Origin: Candidatus Bathyarchaeota archaeon
GTDB taxonomy: Archaea; Thermoproteota; CALKCG01; B24
DNA length: 64,000 nucleotides
Reading direction: 5' to 3'
Assembly (NCBI GenBank): GCA_018396755.1
Contig: JAGTQM010000009.1
Location: forward strand, 1 to 64,000
Part shown: piece by piece, positions 32,239 through 40,242 of the stretch
How the letters are laid out: each line of letters begins with the position of its first letter
Position numbering within the stretch: the stretch's first letter is position 1
The notes under the pieces: generated by a model
The model's input: the letters and a program-made list of their open reading frames with translations, nothing else
Told to the model about the DNA's origin: nothing
Database searches by the model: none
Program-made: the position numbers and the translations under genes

Positions 32239-33486
32239 TCACCGTTCTGAGCCAGCGTTAACTTCCGTAACCGCTGGCTCTTCCCCCTTCGTGTCATGGG
32301 GAGGCTTTCGCCCTGAACGGTTGAAGAGGGCACATCTATCTGCCTTCTGGAGGAGGTTTATTACTGCTATCTTGTCTCTGTCCTCCTCCAGCCCGCATCT
32401 TGGGCACCTCATCATCCTATGCCCGCTTGGGCTTAGCTTGACCCTGCATTTTGGGCATAGGCTCGACGTGCCCTTAGCACTAACGGGCTTAACGGTTAGA
32501 CCTGCCAGCTCAGCCTTATACTCGATTATGGCTTGAAGTCTTCTGAAGCCCCACCTATTTAATCTACCGTTAAGCTCCTTCGACCTCTTCCTACGCCTAA
32601 TGTTCTTCAGGTTTTCCAGGATTATCGTCGAGCAGCCCTGCCTCTTAGCCTCTTCGATGACCTCTTTCGCCAGCTCATGGTATACTGCTTCAACCCTTCT
32701 ACGCTCCCTGCCCCGGTACTTCGCCATCAGCGGCTTCTCGTTCAGCCTCAGCTTGGACTGGAGCCTCCTACGCTTAAGGAAGTACGCTGTCCTGATCGCC
32801 CTCTCCCCCGTCTCTCTTTTAACCATCTTTTCCTTGGAGCCGAAGGTGACGTTGTCCTCGTTGATGTCCACCGCTATGGCTTTCCCGTTCGGCTCAGCAA
32901 CCTCAACAACCCTGCTGAAGACAACCTTTAAGTAGTAGTTGCAACCTCTTTTCACAAGCCATGCCTGACCAACCCTCATAACCTTGAACTTCTCATGGTA
33001 TGTTCCATGGCATAGTGAGACACCGATCCTCCCACTATCCGTGGCTATTGAAGACCTCCAGCTTTCAAGGTCTACGCTGAATAGGTGGTCGTCGAGCATA
33101 ACAACGTTCCCCTTGAAGATGGGCTTATCAGCCTTAGCCAAGCCCCTCCTCCTCAGCTTTCTGAAGCTCTTATAGATTGAGCAGGCCATTTGGCAGGCCG
33201 TGTAGATGTAGTGGGACGGTAAGCTTGAGTATCGACTTCTCATGTCGTTGTATTTCTCGGATTTGAGGCGTTTGAAGCTTGTTATTCCAGTTTTACACGT
33301 ATAGTCGAGCAACTCGTTCAAAATTTCCTTGTAGGTTGAGAATAACGGCTCCAGATCTAAACGTTCAGCAACCTTAAAGCCTGCTGTGAGCTTAACAGTC
33401 TCTAATCGCCTGCTCAACCGCTTCCACCACCCTCCTCCTCTTATGGCTTCTTGCTCCGTAGATTCTTCCTGTAAAGCTTGTGACAA
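32239..33486 (-). CDS. tnpB: TnpB RNA-guided nuclease
   Basis: This 415-residue TnpB has all three RuvC acids: aspartate in AVDINEDNVTF, glutamate in IILENLKN and aspartate in EEDRDKIAVINL. The zinc ribbon is CPKC...CPRC. It uses an omega-RNA from the element end to cut the empty donor site and favour retention. Its TGA stop uses T32241, G32240 and A32239, bases that belong to the host target, not the element. The start overlaps the recombinase gene by 95 bp. Confidence 0.93.
   Translation of the reverse strand: MSQALQEESTEQEAIRGGGWWKRLSRRLETVKLTAGFKVAERLDLEPLFSTYKEILNELLDYTCKTGITSFKRLKSEKYNDMRSRYSSLPSHYIYTACQMACSIYKSFRKLRRRGLAKADKPIFKGNVVMLDDHLFSVDLESWRSSIATDSGRIGVSLCHGTYHEKFKVMRVGQAWLVKRGCNYYLKVVFSRVVEVAEPNGKAIAVDINEDNVTFGSKEKMVKRETGERAIRTAYFLKRRRLQSKLRLNEKPLMAKYRGRERRRVEAVYHELAKEVIEEAKRQGCSTIILENLKNIRRRKRSKELNGRLNRWGFRRLQAIIEYKAELAGLTVKPVSAKGTSSLCPKCRVKLSPSGHRMMRCPRCGLEEDRDKIAVINLLQKADRCALFNRSGRKPPHDTKGEEPAVTEVNAGSER
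32249..32280 (-). ncRNA. Predicted omega-RNA 3' hairpin of the TnpB system
   Basis: GAGCCAGCG (32249-32257) and CGCTGGCTC (32272-32280) form a 9-bp perfect stem, extended with a bulge, lying 6 nt inside the element end and within the 3' end of tnpB. TnpB guide RNAs are processed from this part of the mRNA, with the guide taken from flanking host DNA. The guide here would start TGAAGGTATCAG (minus strand from 32241). The hairpin is visible; its role is inferred from characterised TnpB systems. Confidence 0.6.
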
Positions 33487-34015
33487 CGGCTATCAAGTCT
33501 TCCACAAGCTCTTTTTGAGGCTCTTTAGCCTCCTCAGCATCCAAAGACTCTATCCTGCATTCCTGAGAGTTGAAGAAGGCCTCCAAATACTTGAAGCCAA
33601 ACCTCGTAAGCCTATCCTTGTAAGTTATGAATACTACTTCAACCTCTCTCTGCGGGATCATCTCGAAGAGTTTAGCTAACCCTTTCCTGTTCTCGTTCAA
33701 CCCTGAAGCTATGTCCTCGATTACTAATATGTCTGTATATCCTCTGCTTCTGGCGTAGTCTAAAAGCCTCTGTTTTTGCCTCTCCAAGTCCTCTTTCTGG
33801 TCTGCAGAGCTGACACGAGCATAAACAACCGCTTTCCCTTTAGGCATAGCCTCTCCAAGCAACTTCTTGACCTCGCTCTCAGGATACCTATACTTTCCAC
33901 CAGGTGTTTTGATAAACTTGATCTTCCCCGAGTAAGCCCACTTCTTCACAGCAGTATAGGAAACACCGAAGACCCTGGCAACCTCGCCAGTGGTGTAGAG
34001 CCTCTCAACCATCAA
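33392..34015 (-). CDS. tnpA: IS607 TnpA serine recombinase
   Basis: This 207-residue recombinase has an N-terminal MerR-type HTH (YTTGEVARVFGVSYTAVKKW) and a resolvase domain with the catalytic serine in YARVSSADQKEDLERQ and EDIASGLNENRKGL. It catalyses excision and insertion at GG dinucleotides through a circular intermediate. Both domains appear complete. The non-coding left end (34016-34082) has no further gene. Confidence 0.93.
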   Translation of the reverse strand: MMVERLYTTGEVARVFGVSYTAVKKWAYSGKIKFIKTPGGKYRYPESEVKKLLGEAMPKGKAVVYARVSSADQKEDLERQKQRLLDYARSRGYTDILVIEDIASGLNENRKGLAKLFEMIPQREVEVVFITYKDRLTRFGFKYLEAFFNSQECRIESLDAEEAKEPQKELVEDLIAVVTSFTGRIYGARSHKRRRVVEAVEQAIRDC

Positions 34016-35074
34016 GGGCCTCCAGTAATTATTAAAGTTATTCTAGTTTATAAACTTACGCTAAGTGGAAGCAGTTTCAAAACCCCATAGATTTCTGGCC
34101 TCTCTGACGGAGAGGTCGCCCATAGGCGGAGGTGTAAAGGCTTCTACGACGTTTATGCCTGAGCTTGGTATTAGATGTTTCAAACAGTTGAGTTTCCCAT
34201 CCATATGGACTATTAATATTTTACCGTTCTTCTCGAATAACTTAGACATACGCTTGTAAACGGGGAGGTGGTACTTTTCGAAGACTTTAGACCCTAAAAC
34301 TATGCCGTTCACGTTATCTCCGCACCATGCGAGTTCTACAGAAGAATCTGAGGCAATTTCACAAATTGATTCAGCCCTATTAGCGAGTATTTCGTAAAGC
34401 TCGTCTAAAAGCTCTCGGTTTCTATAGAGGTCTATTGAAAGCCTCCTATAACCCATAAGCTCTATAAGCATCTTCTGCATCGGCGTTCTATCCACCCAAG
34501 CCCAGAATATACGGTCATCTTTAAACCGTTCAATCTGCTTGAATACGTCTTCCTCTCGGACTGGCGTAATAACTGCGTTTTTAAAAATGTAGTTTACCAC
34601 TCTATAGTCTTCAGGCTTTTTAATCGGATATTCAACTGTCCAAGAATCTCCCGTCCCAGGCTTAAGGTTGACCTTATGCTTCGCGTATACGGATCCAACT
34701 GGCGTATCGTAGAATATGTATACGTAGTCTCCTTCAACAACCCGTCTAATCCTCACATTCAACCATTTCTCATGAAAAACTGAAATACTAGTTATAGGGG
34801 TTAAACCCATCCTCCTAAGGTCGTTCCAAAGCTCACCTCTAGGTATAAGGATATCATAGACTGTGAACGGTATCCTATCTACAGACTCTCCTTTTAAAGC
34901 AGCTAAGACCCTGCTTCTAGAATTCATACAGTTCAGATGGAAGAAAAGCGGCGACTAGAATATAACTGTTTTTATGTTTAAAAACCTCAAGCGTGGGAAT
35001 CCCAGTTGGTATCTGAATTGTTCACAACTCCCAAAGTAAGGTTAAATAGTTGTTTTAACGAACTTTAGAAGGTT

Positions 35075-35848
35075 ATGCAGGAAGTGATTTTATTCATTTT
35101 AAGCTTTATAATTTCAACAGTTGCGTCGATCGTCGGTTTAGGTGGTGGAGTATTTTACGTACCTCTACTTGTTCTCGGTTTTGGTATGGAAACTCAAAAA
35201 GCCGTTTCTACAAGCCTACTGGCGATGAGTTTTACAACTGTCTCTGCAACTCTAGCCTATGCTAAGCAGAGGAGGATCAACTATAAAGTGGGCGTATTGT
35301 TGGATTTACTCGACGTGCCCGGTAGCATGGTTGGAGTATACTTAACAACTATAGTAGACTCGAAGACTTTAGCCTGCTTATTTGGCGCCTTCCTCTTAAT
35401 AATCTCCTTCCAGTTGTTTAGAAAAGTGGGAAAACTGGGAGAAGTCTTAGAGATGGAAACTAAGACAGGTAAATTAACTGTTAAAATAGTCTATCTAGCT
35501 TTATTTGCAAGCTTTACAAGTGGGGTTGTAGCTGGAATGCTTGGAGCTGGTGGAGGAACAGTAGATGAAACAATAATGGTTCTCGGCATGGGTATGCCTG
35601 TTAAAGTAGCAGCTGCCACATCAGTCTTTGGAATGGCTTTAACAAACACGGCCGCGGTGATTCTACACTTTCAAGTTGGCAATATAGTGCCATTAAATTA
35701 CGCAATACCAATAGTCGCTGGAGGCTTATGCGGTTCTCAATTGGGGCCGAGAATCTCAAGAAAACTGGAGGAGGAAATTCTGAGGAAAATACTTGCAACA
35801 GTATTCGTATTAATTGCTTTAAGAATGATAGCGGTTCCTTTTATTTAA
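35075..35848 (+). CDS. TauE/SafE-family anion exporter
   Basis: This 257-residue membrane protein has about eight helices and the twofold repeat typical of TauE, with GLGGGVFYVPLLVL near residue 22 and the second-half equivalent GMLGAGGGTVDETIMV near residue 155. Characterised relatives export sulfite, sulfoacetate or organosulfur anions. It stands alone between the interrupted URO-D gene and the sulfhydrogenase operon. No sulfur-island operator was seen upstream. Substrate unknown. Confidence 0.85.
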   Translation: MQEVILFILSFIISTVASIVGLGGGVFYVPLLVLGFGMETQKAVSTSLLAMSFTTVSATLAYAKQRRINYKVGVLLDLLDVPGSMVGVYLTTIVDSKTLACLFGAFLLIISFQLFRKVGKLGEVLEMETKTGKLTVKIVYLALFASFTSGVVAGMLGAGGGTVDETIMVLGMGMPVKVAAATSVFGMALTNTAAVILHFQVGNIVPLNYAIPIVAGGLCGSQLGPRISRKLEEEILRKILATVFVLIALRMIAVPFI

Positions 35849-35940
35849 ATCTACTAGTGAAGAGGAATTACGTGGATTTGAACCGAGGGCAAACGTTGGC
35901 ATTAGCGTTTGTCAAACTATACCCGTTTAGTGTCAAAAGT

Positions 35941-37212
35941 TCATGTTTTCCTGACTTTAACGTTTAAGCTATGGACTGAGCAACTTATGCAAGGGTCATA
36001 GGCTCTAATGAGCATTGAGCATCTGTGGGCTATTTCCTCTTTTGATAACTCGGCTATTGTCGGCACATATGCTCTTAAGTCGTCTTCGATTCTTCTGGCA
36101 TTTTGACAAGTTGGAGGCGATATGTCGGCTGCTTTAACAACCCCATTATTGTCTATGCTGTACCAGTGGTAGTTTATCCCTCTAGGAGCTTCTGTTATTG
36201 CAGCGGCATTTCCTCCTCTTACTTTAAATGAGACTCTAACCTCTCCCTCGTTGTACAAGTCTATAAGTTCAATTGCTTCATCTATTAGACTTATCATTTC
36301 GATGACTCTAGCTACATTCGCTACGAATGGGTTGCAGGATGGGAATTTAAAGCCACTAGTCTCAGCGGCATTCTGAGCATCCTCGTTAAGCTGGTGGAAG
36401 TTTAAGTTAACTCTTGACAATGGGCCGACCATATAGGATAGTCTACCTTTAACCTTTGAGTGTTTAGCCGTAGAATGTGGCACCTGCTCTTCCTCAATAA
36501 ACTTCCTAAATTCATCTTCAGATATGTCCAACCCTTTATTAGACTTGACTCTCCCCTCGTTTATAGCATATTCATCAGAATTCGATAGAGCTATCTTCTC
36601 AGAGTCTGCTTCAAAACTCGGAAGGCTTTCTGATGAGAAAAACTGTATAGATTCCATCGCCGTCTTTTTCGCATCTTTAAGGTCGTCTACTAAAGCATTA
36701 AGCTTCTCTTTTGGAGGAGCGTACGTAAAACCACCGACAACTATGGTTACTGGATGCACTGCTCGACCTCCAACGATTTCTACAATCTTATCCCCTAGAC
36801 CTTTAAGCTTTAAAGCCTTCACTAGAAGCTTAGGGTCTATCGAGAAGGAGTTCGGCAGTTTTAAAACGTCTGGAAGCGCCAATAGATATACGTGCAATGC
36901 GTGGCTACTTATAATCCCACCAATGGCTATGAGCCTTCTTAAAAGCTTTATACGGTCGTTAACTTCTACACCTAGAATCTTTTCAATAGCCCTCACCGGG
37001 GTTATTTGATGGGTTACGTAGCATATACCGCAGATTCTAGAGGCTATTTCAGCAATCTCATCAAATCTCCTACCGACCATAAACGCCTCGAAAAACCTCG
37101 GCTCCTCATATATCCTTAATTTTAAGTCTCTGACCTCGCCGTCTTTAATAGTTAAATCCAGCCCACCCTTACCCTCGACTCTAGTCAAATAGTCGATATT
37201 AACGTTTTTCAA
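35941..37212 (-). CDS. hydA: Sulfhydrogenase/[NiFe] hydrogenase alpha subunit
   Basis: This 423-residue group 3b [NiFe] large subunit carries nickel cysteines in RICGICYVTH (about 59-68) and DPCISCSVH near the C-terminus. The nine residues after the final histidine (SLNVKVRKT) are the peptide removed by a maturation protease. It produces or oxidises H2 with NADP(H) and can reduce polysulfide. It is last in the hydBGDA operon, overlapping hydD by 4 bp. Confidence 0.93.
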   Translation of the reverse strand: MKNVNIDYLTRVEGKGGLDLTIKDGEVRDLKLRIYEEPRFFEAFMVGRRFDEIAEIASRICGICYVTHQITPVRAIEKILGVEVNDRIKLLRRLIAIGGIISSHALHVYLLALPDVLKLPNSFSIDPKLLVKALKLKGLGDKIVEIVGGRAVHPVTIVVGGFTYAPPKEKLNALVDDLKDAKKTAMESIQFFSSESLPSFEADSEKIALSNSDEYAINEGRVKSNKGLDISEDEFRKFIEEEQVPHSTAKHSKVKGRLSYMVGPLSRVNLNFHQLNEDAQNAAETSGFKFPSCNPFVANVARVIEMISLIDEAIELIDLYNEGEVRVSFKVRGGNAAAITEAPRGINYHWYSIDNNGVVKAADISPPTCQNARRIEDDLRAYVPTIAELSKEEIAHRCSMLIRAYDPCISCSVHSLNVKVRKT

Positions 37213-37973
37213 AGTCTAGCCACCTCCCTATAGTATTCGGATGTACCAGCATACTTCCTAAACTTCCTCATAATGTCTTCGTCTGTTAACCCGATTTCAC
37301 GAAGTCTTTCAACCATAGATTTAACATTAGGATTGCTCATCGGTCCATAGCAGCCTTCACAAGTTCTTCCCACATTTGGACAGATGGCCCCACAGCCAGC
37401 CGCTGTAACAGGACCCATACAGGCCTGCTTGTAAGTCGTTAAAAGGCACTCGTTTTCGTAAAACTTACATTCAATGCAGACTGGATGTTGCCTTAACCTG
37501 GGTCTGATGTTTAGAATAGCGGCTTTGAGAGCTTCAAGCATATCGTCGAGATGCGGTGGACAACCCTTGAGATATACATCCACTTTAACGTACTCGTCTA
37601 TACTGGATACCTTCATAGACTTTAAATGCTCGGGCTTTGGGTAGACTAAGTCCTCAGCCTCACGCTGCTTCATCCAGTTTCTTATTGATGGGATTCCTCC
37701 AAAAACAGCACAATCACCAATGGCTATGAGAAGTTTAGAATTTCTCCGGATTGTTTTAATTTCCTCTATGCCCTCAGGCGTAGATATCCCACCTTCTACA
37801 ATGGCTATATCATATGGGCCTTGTTGTACGTTAGAACTGGCCATAGTCCAGTTTTGAAAATCCATGAGATTGAGCAGCCCTGGAAGGTTTTCGTTAATTC
37901 TTAAGAGCTCTATTTGACAGCCTGAGCAACTTGTAAATTTAAATACGCCTATTTTAAGCTTCAAAGCCATCAC
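37209..37973 (-). CDS. hydD: Sulfhydrogenase delta (small hydrogenase) subunit
   Basis: This 254-residue [NiFe] small subunit has the proximal cluster motif SCSGCQIELL near the N-terminus, GDCAVFGGIP and GCPPHLDDMLEAL, and further cluster cysteines CIECKFYENECLL and CGAICPNVGRTCEGCYGP. It relays electrons from the nickel site to the flavin subunit. Start is ATG 37973 or the next codon, 3 bp after hydG. Confidence 0.93.
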   Translation of the reverse strand: MMALKLKIGVFKFTSCSGCQIELLRINENLPGLLNLMDFQNWTMASSNVQQGPYDIAIVEGGISTPEGIEEIKTIRRNSKLLIAIGDCAVFGGIPSIRNWMKQREAEDLVYPKPEHLKSMKVSSIDEYVKVDVYLKGCPPHLDDMLEALKAAILNIRPRLRQHPVCIECKFYENECLLTTYKQACMGPVTAAGCGAICPNVGRTCEGCYGPMSNPNVKSMVERLREIGLTDEDIMRKFRKYAGTSEYYREVARL

Positions 37974-37976
37974 CTA

Positions 37977-38810
37977 TTAAAGTATTTTATCAGGCTCATG
38001 AATTAAATCAGAATGCGTGAAAACTGGTCCGTCTTTACAGACGTACTTACTGCCTATTTGGCAATGCCCACACTTTCCTATGCCGCACTTCATTCTCCTC
38101 TCCATGGATAGATATATCTGGTCGCTTTTAAAGCCCATGGATAATAAACCTCTAACAGCAAAATGCATCATAATCTCCGGTCCACATATTAAGGCTAAAC
38201 TGTTTTCAGGTTTAATGAGTGTTTTCCCGAAAAGCGTTGTCACTACTCCGAGATTATACTTCCATTCAACACTAGTTGGAATACTATCTACTGTTAATAG
38301 TAGGCAACCATCTGGTACACGAGCCCATATATCATGTTCATATTTAAACATCAGATCCTGAGGGGTTCTAGCTCCATAGAGTATTTCAACTCTACCATAA
38401 CAGTCTCTATGTCTCAACACATCTAAAATCAACGGTCTTAAAGCTCCCTGACCGCAGCCTCCACCTACAATTAAAAGGTTTTTACCTGAGGCTTCATCCA
38501 TAGGCCATCCATTGCCGAACGGCCCTCTAATGCCAATAGTAGAACCCGGTTTGAGCTTGAAGATGCTCCCTGTAACATTGCCTACCTTCCTAATAGAAAG
38601 CTCCACGAATTTATCTGCATCTTCAGGGTGCGAAGATATGCTTATAGCAGACTCTCCAACTCCAAGCATTGAAACCATGACGAACTGACCAGGATTGAAA
38701 TTGAAGCTACCGTCTTTAAATTTAATCCTGAACGTTTTTATATCCGGTGTTTCATCTCGAATAGATTCTATTATCGCTTTCCTAGGTATATATGGATTCG
38801 ACACAATCAA
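37977..38810 (-). CDS. hydG: Sulfhydrogenase gamma (FAD/NAD(P)-binding) subunit
   Basis: This 277-residue ferredoxin-NADP reductase-like protein has an FAD domain (residues 1-105), a nucleotide-binding domain with LLIVGGGCGQGALRP and ALICGPEIMMH, and a C-terminal [2Fe-2S] motif CGIGKCGHCQIG...C. It connects NADP(H) to the hydrogenase. It overlaps hydB by 4 bp. Confidence 0.93.
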   Translation of the reverse strand: MIVSNPYIPRKAIIESIRDETPDIKTFRIKFKDGSFNFNPGQFVMVSMLGVGESAISISSHPEDADKFVELSIRKVGNVTGSIFKLKPGSTIGIRGPFGNGWPMDEASGKNLLIVGGGCGQGALRPLILDVLRHRDCYGRVEILYGARTPQDLMFKYEHDIWARVPDGCLLLTVDSIPTSVEWKYNLGVVTTLFGKTLIKPENSLALICGPEIMMHFAVRGLLSMGFKSDQIYLSMERRMKCGIGKCGHCQIGSKYVCKDGPVFTHSDLIHEPDKIL

Positions 38811-39835
38811 CCCCCCTTTAACACATGGGCAATCTCTGTTAAGTCTATATTAGCCGGACAGTAAACTATGCATCTTCCACATCCTATACAGCTGGTGTAC
38901 GTAGAGCCGCCAGCCGCTCCAAACTTACACAGTAGCCAGTGACGTAATCGTTGGCTCCTCTCTTTTCTAAAGTTACCGCCGAGTGCCACTTCCGCATATT
39001 CTAAAAGTTGACATGAATCAAGCTCCATAATTCTAACACCTTCTTTAAGTGTTAAATCAAGAGAATCATACAGGTCAAAACAATAACATACTGGACAGAC
39101 CATGCTGCAATTCCCACACGATAGACATCTTTCAGCTGTTTCTACCCAAATTTTGTGATCCAGCTTATCTTTAGCTAGCGTTGCCAATCCTTCAAAGTCT
39201 GCCGTCTTAGTAAAGCTACTTTTAAGATGCTCTATATGTTTTCTTTTAGCTTCAAAATGTTCAGGTTTAGCCTCCGCTAAATCTAACGTTTTTAGAATAT
39301 CTAACCCCTTCGAGCTACCTACTTCAACTAGGAAAAATCCATCACTAATTTGAGTAATCAATATGTCAAAACCTGTAGAGGCTTCAGGTCCAGTACCAAG
39401 TGAATTGCAAAAGCATTTTTCATCAACGGCATTGCACGTCAGACCAACTATCAATGTCCTCTTTCTCCTAGCTTCATAGCATACATCCTCAGGATGTTGA
39501 CTGAAGAATTCATCTAGCTTTTCAATCGCTCTTAAATCACAGGGATGAATACCAAATATAACGATGTTCTTAACATTGCAAGATTCAAAAACTTCAAAAC
39601 CATCATTAAGTTTAAAATCGAAGATACGGTTTTTAACCGGGTGAAGCAGCTTTTTAGGCGGTAGAATTGTTCGAGTATAGTTTAAGTCTAATTCTCGAAT
39701 TGAGCTGACTTTTGAGAAGACCCAGCTTTTCCCTTTCACAATAGGTCCGTAAACTGTATAACCGTGTTTTGTGAATTCGTCAAGCAACCTTTGTAAATCA
39801 TTAAGCTCTGCTACGAATGCACCAGCTTCGCCCAT
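38807..39835 (-). CDS. hydB: Sulfhydrogenase beta subunit (Fe-S)
   Basis: This 342-residue iron-sulfur protein has two 4Fe-4S motifs in the C-terminal half, CLSCGNCSMVCPVCYC and CIGCGRCIVYCPANI, and a cysteine-containing N-terminal half (FGIHPCDLRAIEKLDEFF). It matches HydB of Pyrococcus sulfhydrogenase, the subunit associated with sulfur reduction. It is first in the operon; the upstream 120 bp hold the promoter and then the divergent SecBeta gene. Confidence 0.92.
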   Translation of the reverse strand: MGEAGAFVAELNDLQRLLDEFTKHGYTVYGPIVKGKSWVFSKVSSIRELDLNYTRTILPPKKLLHPVKNRIFDFKLNDGFEVFESCNVKNIVIFGIHPCDLRAIEKLDEFFSQHPEDVCYEARRKRTLIVGLTCNAVDEKCFCNSLGTGPEASTGFDILITQISDGFFLVEVGSSKGLDILKTLDLAEAKPEHFEAKRKHIEHLKSSFTKTADFEGLATLAKDKLDHKIWVETAERCLSCGNCSMVCPVCYCFDLYDSLDLTLKEGVRIMELDSCQLLEYAEVALGGNFRKERSQRLRHWLLCKFGAAGGSTYTSCIGCGRCIVYCPANIDLTEIAHVLKGG

Positions 39836-39958
39836 GAAGCTACACCTAAAACTCCATATTTAGAAGAGAACACCCCTATATATTTTTCGACTTGAATATG
39901 TGCCACTTACATATGAAAAAGCTTATTATACTCCCCTCCCTAGTATAAACGGAAACCT

Positions 39959-40132
39959 ATGAGTAAGAAGCGTAAGAGAGAGACACCTATGCCAGCCACT
40001 ACGGCTGGATTATTGAGGTTTTTCGATGAGGAAGGGGAAGGGTTAAAGCTCAGACCGGAGATAGTAGTGATAATCGCTACGGCTTTAATAGTATCCGTTA
40101 TAATTGCACATGTAGGTTTTAGAATAATGTGA
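39959..40132 (+). CDS. secG: Protein translocase SecBeta (Sec61-beta)
   Basis: A 57-residue protein begins MSKKRKRETPMPATTAGLLR, followed by FFDEEGEGLKLRPEIVVIIA and one C-terminal membrane helix (TALIVSVIIAHVGFRIM). The basic N-terminus, the MPATTAGL motif, FFDEE, and the KLRPE just before the helix are the archaeal Sec61-beta signature. It is the smallest subunit of the SecYE-beta channel. Confidence 0.92.
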   Translation: MSKKRKRETPMPATTAGLLRFFDEEGEGLKLRPEIVVIIATALIVSVIIAHVGFRIM

Positions 40133-40242
40133 GCTAAGGCGAAGCTGTATACTTTACAGTTTCAATTCTATATATGGAAGTCGTTGATAGCAATCTTTTA
40201 GAAATATGGCGCCGAAGCCTCTCACTTTAGCCGGGGAGAGGG

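Larger units (their letters stand above)
32242..34082 (-). mobile_element. IS607-family insertion sequence (tnpA + tnpB), 1841 bp
   Basis: The element contains a MerR-HTH serine recombinase and an overlapping TnpB, the IS607 arrangement, and is visibly richer in G+C than its surroundings. Ends are placed by the interrupted host gene: target GG (34083-34084) recurs at the other end (32242-32243), the dinucleotide core used by IS607 serine transposases, so boundaries are uncertain by 2 bp. No target duplication or terminal inverted repeat is expected for this family. Both proteins look intact. Confidence 0.88.
32031..34927 (-). pseudogene. URO-D-family protein interrupted by IS607 element
   Basis: The 5' part (34927-34083) encodes a uroporphyrinogen-decarboxylase-like barrel from MNSRSRVLAALKGESVDRIP to VREARNLWG, and the 3' part (32241-32031) encodes EGIRIWINFPESILL to the stop. 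Removing 1841 bp joins them at a GG and restores one 351-residue frame reading RNLWGEGIRIW. Members act in methyl transfer or heme-related chemistry; an intact paralogue lies at 58686-59765. The gene is inactive unless the element is excised. Confidence 0.88.

Noticed and set aside
32031-32333. Frame of 100 residues starting MPSSTVQGES
   Set aside because: The first 30 residues are out-of-frame tnpB sequence. Only the part from EGIRIWINF is real, as the 3' end of the URO-D gene.
32600-32935. Plus-strand frames of 80-160 residues opposite tnpB, hydA and RPA
   Set aside because: They are antisense shadows with no family resemblance, while the opposite strand encodes recognisable proteins.
34061-34927. 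URO-D-like frame read as a complete 288-residue gene
   Set aside because: Its last codons (FETAST) come from the IS end; the true C-terminus continues at 32241-32031. It is the 5' part of an interrupted gene.
35855-35940. tRNA-like fragment (tggatttgaaccgagggc) after TauE
   Set aside because: A short resemblance to a T-arm only; no acceptor or anticodon stem can be formed around it.
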